A stretch of 10,453 bases of DNA. It comes from an uncultured Altererythrobacter sp. GTDB taxonomy: Bacteria; Pseudomonadota; Alphaproteobacteria; Sphingomonadales; Sphingomonadaceae. Below the pieces are notes generated by a model. The model searched no databases. It saw nothing but the letters and a program-made list of their open reading frames with translations, and was not told the DNA's origin. This document shows positions 6,661 through 10,453 of the stretch, piece after piece; positions within the stretch are counted from its first letter, which is position 1, and every line of letters starts with the position of its first letter. The translations under genes and the position numbers were made by a program. Location: NCBI GenBank assembly GCA_937950385.1, contig CALFEA010000303.1:1-10453 (forward strand). Direction: 5' to 3'.

Positions 6661-8172
6661 CTAATAGCGGGTTTCGTAGGTCACACGGACGACGCGCGTA
6701 CCGTTCGCTGGTACGGGCACGGTCCATTTGCGGGTGTTCGCATTGATCTGCCGCCCGGTGATATCCTCAGAGGTAATGCGGTAATCATTCGCCCACCAAC
6801 CGCGCATCAGCCCGCTTTGAGTCAGATCCACCTCAATCGGCGTGCTCTTGGCGCTAGTGAAGGTGTAGCGCATGGTCGTGCGGTAATATTTCTTGGGCCG
6901 CTCAACATCGACCCGGCGAGTAACTGCGCCGTCTTCGATGATGCGATAGCGCGCGCTGCGCTCCCATTCGTTTGAGGTGATTTCCTTGCGGCTCTCCACT
7001 TCGGATTGCATAAAGATATCGAACGCATCGCCAGTTTTGAGCGACAATTCGCTGCCCATGGGCGTGTGGCCAATATTGTTTTCACCGATGAATTGCGGCG
7101 TGCCCTTTGTGTCGCGCTGGTAGAAACGCACTGTGCCTGCCGGCAGAGCATCGCCCAACCCTTGGTCGCGCGAAGAGGAGAAGCTGATCTCGCTCGATAC
7201 ATTGCGCGGGCTGCTGTCATTGGTCAGCCAGCCGATTGTGCGGGCATATATTTTGCGTGCCGCAACGCCTTGTGCGTCAAGGAAGCTGACCTGCTTGGTC
7301 TGAGCATTGGCAATGGTTGTGCGGCCAGCGATGGGGTAGAGATAGAAATCGCCAAGCCGCTCACGGTCAGCGCTTTCGGTGCCAGGACGCACCATATTAC
7401 GAGTGTTATTGCGGCGTCCGCCATTGCCAGCGGGGTTGCCCGCCACAAGCAAAGTGTCCGCACGGTGGAAGGTTGTGCCGGTATTATTGGTCAGCGTGAC
7501 CCAGCCCTGCATATCAATGCTGTCATTGGCTTCATTATAAAGCGCAACATAATCGGCTTTCCAGCCAAGGCTTGGGGTGAGGTAACGGATGGATGCAGGG
7601 CGCGTCCCGCCGCGTGCACTTTGCAAATTCACAGACAGAGTTGGCCGCGCTCGCAAATTGGGCGGCACTTTATCAAAAATAACGCGGACAGGCAGACCAT
7701 CATCGCGCAGCACTTCGATGCGGCTACCGATTTGGATGACAACGCCGCCCGCAGTCGATAGCACTTTGGCTCGCTCACGCGTCTCGCGGCCCGTTGCCGG
7801 ATTGGTGCGCAGCAAAGTCACCGTTTGACCGATGGCTTTTTCCATCATCTTGGTCGGGGTCAGCAAATCGAAATCAAAGTTCTGCTCGATGATCGTCGTG
7901 TTGGGCGCATAAAAGCTCAAAGTCTCAGGACGGATTTGCGCGGACACATCGGGAAATTCGATTTTGCTGCGGCCGCTTTTGATATTGAGCTGCCGAACGT
8001 CCTGCACCAGAGCGAGGTTATTGTTGTAAATCGTCACGGCGACATCGCCCTGAGCGGTGGCATCAGGATCACCAATATTTTGCGATTGGTCCTGCTGCGC
8101 GATAGCAGTGGAAGAGGCTCCTGCCATGCTCAAAACTGCAATGCCTAAGCCTGCGATAATCCGTGATTTCAC
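6661..8172 (-). CDS. Exported DUF4139 domain-containing protein (promoter-proximal paralogue)
   Basis: Function is unknown. A Sec signal peptide (KSRIIAGLGIAVLSMAGASS, then TAIA before QQDQ) predicts export without a lipid anchor. Residue numbers count from the TTG at 8175. The N-terminal region (about 44-125) contains VAVTIYNNNLALVQDVRQL and a stretch of beta character. The DUF4139 core carries LGWKADYV (203-210), GWVTLTNNTGTTFHRADTLL (224-243) and LGDFYLYPIAG, followed by KQVSFLDAQGVAARKIY (294-310). The C-terminus is rich in predicted beta strands and ends in RVVRVTYETRY. There are no cysteines, unlike the downstream paralogue. No ATG starts the frame; I prefer GTG at 8172, 10 nt after AGGGAG (8183-8188), with TTG at 8175 (7 nt spacing) as the alternative. 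It is first in a two-gene operon with the 4996-6645 gene. Confidence 0.9.
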   Translation of the reverse strand: MKSRIIAGLGIAVLSMAGASSTAIAQQDQSQNIGDPDATAQGDVAVTIYNNNLALVQDVRQLNIKSGRSKIEFPDVSAQIRPETLSFYAPNTTIIEQNFDFDLLTPTKMMEKAIGQTVTLLRTNPATGRETRERAKVLSTAGGVVIQIGSRIEVLRDDGLPVRVIFDKVPPNLRARPTLSVNLQSARGGTRPASIRYLTPSLGWKADYVALYNEANDSIDMQGWVTLTNNTGTTFHRADTLLVAGNPAGNGGRRNNTRNMVRPGTESADRERLGDFYLYPIAGRTTIANAQTKQVSFLDAQGVAARKIYARTIGWLTNDSSPRNVSSEISFSSSRDQGLGDALPAGTVRFYQRDTKGTPQFIGENNIGHTPMGSELSLKTGDAFDIFMQSEVESRKEITSNEWERSARYRIIEDGAVTRRVDVERPKKYYRTTMRYTFTSAKSTPIEVDLTQSGLMRGWWANDYRITSEDITGRQINANTRKWTVPVPANGTRVVRVTYETRY

Positions 8173-8182
8173 CAAAATCCCA

Positions 8183-8188
8183 CTCCCT
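8183..8188 (-). promoter_or_regulatory. Ribosome-binding site of the first DUF4139 gene
   Basis: AGGGAG on the minus strand precedes two adjacent non-ATG start codons, TTG at 8175 and GTG at 8172, with spacings of 7 and 10 nt. It supports initiation here, but the spacing does not decide between the two. Confidence 0.6.
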
Positions 8189-8216
8189 AAAAAAACTATT
8201 CGCTAAAGCATGACGT

Positions 8217-8300
8217 GCCGTGCTGTATTCAAGATGAATGGGAAAATTGAAGCGGTCAACGCTCTGCCAATTCGCCTTAATCCATCAATTTTAGCACGGC
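8217..8300. repeat. Composite inverted repeat between cckA and the DUF4139 operon
   Basis: The continuous 16-nt segment TCAATTTTAGCACGGC (8285-8300) is matched on the opposite strand by two blocks: AAAATTGA (8243-8250) and GCCGTGCT (8217-8224), separated by 18 bp. Both blocks are perfect 8-bp matches in the right order, giving a stem with an 18-nt bulge on one side and a 34-nt loop. It fills most of the 135-bp gap. It could be a terminator or leader structure, or the remnant of an imperfect palindrome. No T tract follows the outer stem in the cckA direction. Confidence 0.55.
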
Positions 8301-8310
8301 CAATAGTGAC

Positions 8311-10453
8311 CTACTTTTGTTTGGCTGCTTGCTTTGCACTGCCCAAAACAGAACCGACTTTGGCGCTGATTTCTTTCACGCTAAATGGCTTGGGAATGAA
8401 ATGCATATTGGGCACATCAATATCCTTGCGCAATTGCTCCTCGGCATAGCCTGACATGAAAAGCACAGGGATATTGGGATCAATTTTGCGAATTCCGCGC
8501 ACCATGGCAGGCCCGTCCATTCCCGGCATAACAACATCAGAGACAATCAAATCATAGCGGCTACCAGCAGTGAAATCAGCGAGGCCCTCCTCGCCATCGG
8601 ACCATGCGGTGACTTCATAGCCTGCACGCACCAAGGATCGCTCTGCCACGGCGCGGACCATATCCTCATCCTCAACCAGCAACACTTTACCCCCGCCCGA
8701 CCAATTGCTGGACACGGTAACTTCGGGCTCTTCGTTTTTCGGCTTGGGCATCGCGCCTTTATACACTGGCAGATAAATCGTGAAGCGCGCGCCCGTGATG
8801 CGCTCCTCTGAATTTTTGATATTGTTGACGAAGATAAATCCGCCTGACTGTTTGACGATGCCGTAAACCGTTGAGAGGCCAAGGCCTGTGCCCTTGCCTT
8901 GGTCCTTGGTTGTGAAGAACGGTTCGAACAATTTGGGCATGGCCTCTGGCGGAATGCCGCCGCCATTGTCCTGCACAACCATCACAGTGTAATCGGAAAC
9001 AGGCAGAATATCAGAGCCCATTTTCTCCACTTCTTTGGCCGTCATGCGCCGCGTCAGCAAAGAGATAAGCCCCGTGCCATCGCCGCGCGAATGGATCGCA
9101 TCGCGGGCATTGACAGCCAGGTTCATAATGACCTGCTCAAGCTGTTGGGGGTCTGCGCGAACATGGCCAAGATTGCGGTCATGCTGCACACGGTATTGGA
9201 TTTTGCTGCCAAGCAAGCGCGTGACCAATGGCCCCACTTCACTGACAACATCGGGCACTTGGATAATCTCTGGACGCAAAGTTTGCTGCCGCGAGAAAGC
9301 GAGCAATTGCCGCGTCAGCGATGCTGCGCGATTGGAATTCGCGCGGATCTGCTGAATGTCATCATAGTCGCTATCGCCCGGCGTATGGCGCAGCAGCATC
9401 AGATCGCATGTTCCAATAACCGCCGTCAGAACATTGTTGAAATCATGCGCAACCCCGCCTGCAAGCTGGCCCACGGCTTGCATTTTGGTGGCCTGGGCAA
9501 CTTGACGTTTAAGCTGCGTTTCCTCGCTGCTATCGGCTAGGCTGATAAGGACCGATGCCTCACCCAACCCGCGCACCCCGGCCATGCCAAGTAAAACAGG
9601 TTCTTCAGGTGAGTGTGCAAAACGGATCGCCATATCGCCATTGGAAGTAGGCCCGCGTCCATGGCGGCGCACTGCGTCAGAAAGCGCAGCCTTATCCTCG
9701 GCCACGACCAGATCGGTTGGGAATGGCGGCAGGCCGCGTCCTTCGCGGTCGACCGAACGCAGAAACGCGTCATTGCCAAATAGGAAACGCCCATCGCGGT
9801 CTGTCATCGCAAGCCCAAGCGGCAATTGCGCCAGCAGCGCCTCCAATTGCGCAACGCCAGCTTGGTTGGAACCATCCCAGCCGCCGCCGACACCCACGCC
9901 GCTATCAACAAGCAACATCAGCGAAGGCGCTTCGCTGGGGCCAGTCGGCGCTTGGCTGGTTTTCGTCTCGGGGTCGTCGAGCGGGATATGGATCAGCGTC
10001 TGCGGCGTGCCGCCGCGCCCTTCGCGGGCGAAGAAAATTCGTTCGCGCTCATCCGAACGCAGGAAGCTGACATAATCTTGGCCGACAAGTGTCGCCTCAC
10101 TGTCTCCGGCTGCGCGTTCCGCAAATCCAGCCGACACATTGCGGACAATCCCATTGGCTTCGGTAATGGCCGCCTCGATGCCTGCACGCGACAACATCCG
10201 GCCAAACGGGCCGGCAACATCATAACGGTTAAGCGCTTCGTCCGTCTCGACGTCCAAATGGCGGAAACGCCAGATTAAATGATCCTCACCGCGCCCAGCC
10301 CGCTCGACACGTAGGCTATAGCTTTTGCCGTCCCCGCCATCACTGATCAGCTCTTGTTGCACTGCTGCGCCATCGCGCCAGGCCATGCGAGTAAGGCGCG
10401 AGAGTTCCTCCTGGGCTGCTCGACCAAGGTTGAGCAATGGCGGCGAATTGTCT
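8311..10453 (-). CDS. cckA: CckA-type hybrid histidine kinase, 5' end missing
   Basis: CckA is the membrane-associated kinase/phosphatase that feeds phosphate through ChpT to CtrA and CpdR to control the alphaproteobacterial cell cycle. About 713 C-terminal residues are visible. The frame stays open to the right edge, so the N-terminus with its membrane segments lies outside. Residues below count from the internal TTG at 10437. PAS-like sensory regions lie around 80-150 and 195-300 ([20 protein letters not shown]). The HisKA domain has the phospho-acceptor H331 in [20 protein letters not shown] (323-342). The ATPase domain shows the N box NLAVNARDA (439-447), DNGGGI (490-495), FEPFFTTK (504-511) and GTGLGLS (516-522). 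A receiver domain (584-700) has acidic EDED, phospho-acceptor D634 in [10 protein letters not shown] and K683 in PKPF. The domain order and H-box match CckA closely. A generic hybrid kinase is possible but less likely. Confidence 0.93.
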   Translation of the reverse strand, partial: DNSPPLLNLGRAAQEELSRLTRMAWRDGAAVQQELISDGGDGKSYSLRVERAGRGEDHLIWRFRHLDVETDEALNRYDVAGPFGRMLSRAGIEAAITEANGIVRNVSAGFAERAAGDSEATLVGQDYVSFLRSDERERIFFAREGRGGTPQTLIHIPLDDPETKTSQAPTGPSEAPSLMLLVDSGVGVGGGWDGSNQAGVAQLEALLAQLPLGLAMTDRDGRFLFGNDAFLRSVDREGRGLPPFPTDLVVAEDKAALSDAVRRHGRGPTSNGDMAIRFAHSPEEPVLLGMAGVRGLGEASVLISLADSSEETQLKRQVAQATKMQAVGQLAGGVAHDFNNVLTAVIGTCDLMLLRHTPGDSDYDDIQQIRANSNRAASLTRQLLAFSRQQTLRPEIIQVPDVVSEVGPLVTRLLGSKIQYRVQHDRNLGHVRADPQQLEQVIMNLAVNARDAIHSRGDGTGLISLLTRRMTAKEVEKMGSDILPVSDYTVMVVQDNGGGIPPEAMPKLFEPFFTTKDQGKGTGLGLSTVYGIVKQSGGFIFVNNIKNSEERITGARFTIYLPVYKGAMPKPKNEEPEVTVSSNWSGGGKVLLVEDEDMVRAVAERSLVRAGYEVTAWSDGEEGLADFTAGSRYDLIVSDVVMPGMDGPAMVRGIRKIDPNIPVLFMSGYAEEQLRKDIDVPNMHFIPKPFSVKEISAKVGSVLGSAKQAAKQK

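Noticed and set aside
7006..7761. A 251-codon open frame on the plus strand inside the first DUF4139 gene
   Set aside because: It has no recognisable domain and lies wholly opposite a protein with a signal peptide and conserved DUF4139 motifs, so it is a shadow frame.
8277..8295. Possible CtrA box (TTAA-N7-TTAA) downstream of cckA
   Set aside because: TTAA is present at 8277-8280, but the second half seven bases later reads ATTT, so the motif is incomplete.
8899..9540. A 213-codon open frame on the plus strand opposite cckA
   Set aside because: It is opposite the conserved kinase core of CckA. Its translation shows no motif or plausible start signal.
10435..10437. TTG at 10435-10437 as the start of cckA
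   Set aside because: The frame continues upstream without a stop to the window edge (codons for D-N-S-P-P), there is no ribosome-binding site, and CckA normally has N-terminal membrane segments. The gene is simply cut by the window.

Overview
The window looks like chromosomal backbone of an alphaproteobacterium, probably of the order Sphingomonadales (an Erythrobacter/Sphingomonas relative). The grounds are a CckA-type hybrid histidine kinase, an alphaproteobacterial-type LexA box (direct repeat GTTC-N7-GTTC) in front of recA, and tandem secreted DUF4139 proteins. The genus-level guess is inference from family resemblance, not from a database search.

Layout, left to right. Bases 2-904 (+) are the 3' part of a CPA2-type (Kef-like) cation:proton antiporter ending in a TrkA-N nucleotide-binding domain. 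It converges, with only 11 bp between the stop codons, on alaS (916-3576, -), a complete alanyl-tRNA synthetase gene. A 184-bp gap holds the recA terminator hairpin and the alaS promoter region. recA (3761-4819, -) is complete and is preceded by a well-formed SOS promoter. Then come two adjacent minus-strand genes for exported DUF4139 proteins: the promoter-distal one at 4996-6645 and the promoter-proximal one at 6661-8172. They are 12-15 bp apart and almost certainly form an operon. A 135-bp gap containing a composite inverted repeat separates them from cckA (8311 to the right edge, -), which lacks its 5' end here.

Five of the six genes lie on the minus strand, read right to left as cckA, DUF4139, DUF4139, recA, alaS. 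recA has its own LexA-controlled promoter and its own terminator, so it appears to be a separate transcription unit. cckA (cell-cycle phosphorelay), recA (recombination and SOS) and alaS (translation) are housekeeping genes. The DUF4139 pair is the only part whose function is unknown.

I see no mobile element, CRISPR array, tRNA, rRNA or defence system, and no gene-free stretch above about 185 bp. The observations most worth checking are the DUF4139 pair and how the two proteins have diverged, the overlapping LexA box, palindrome and -35 element at recA, the 8217-8300 inverted repeat, a possible leaderless start of alaS, and the missing GEFAFV-type motif in the antiporter. I found no clear candidate for a previously undescribed system.
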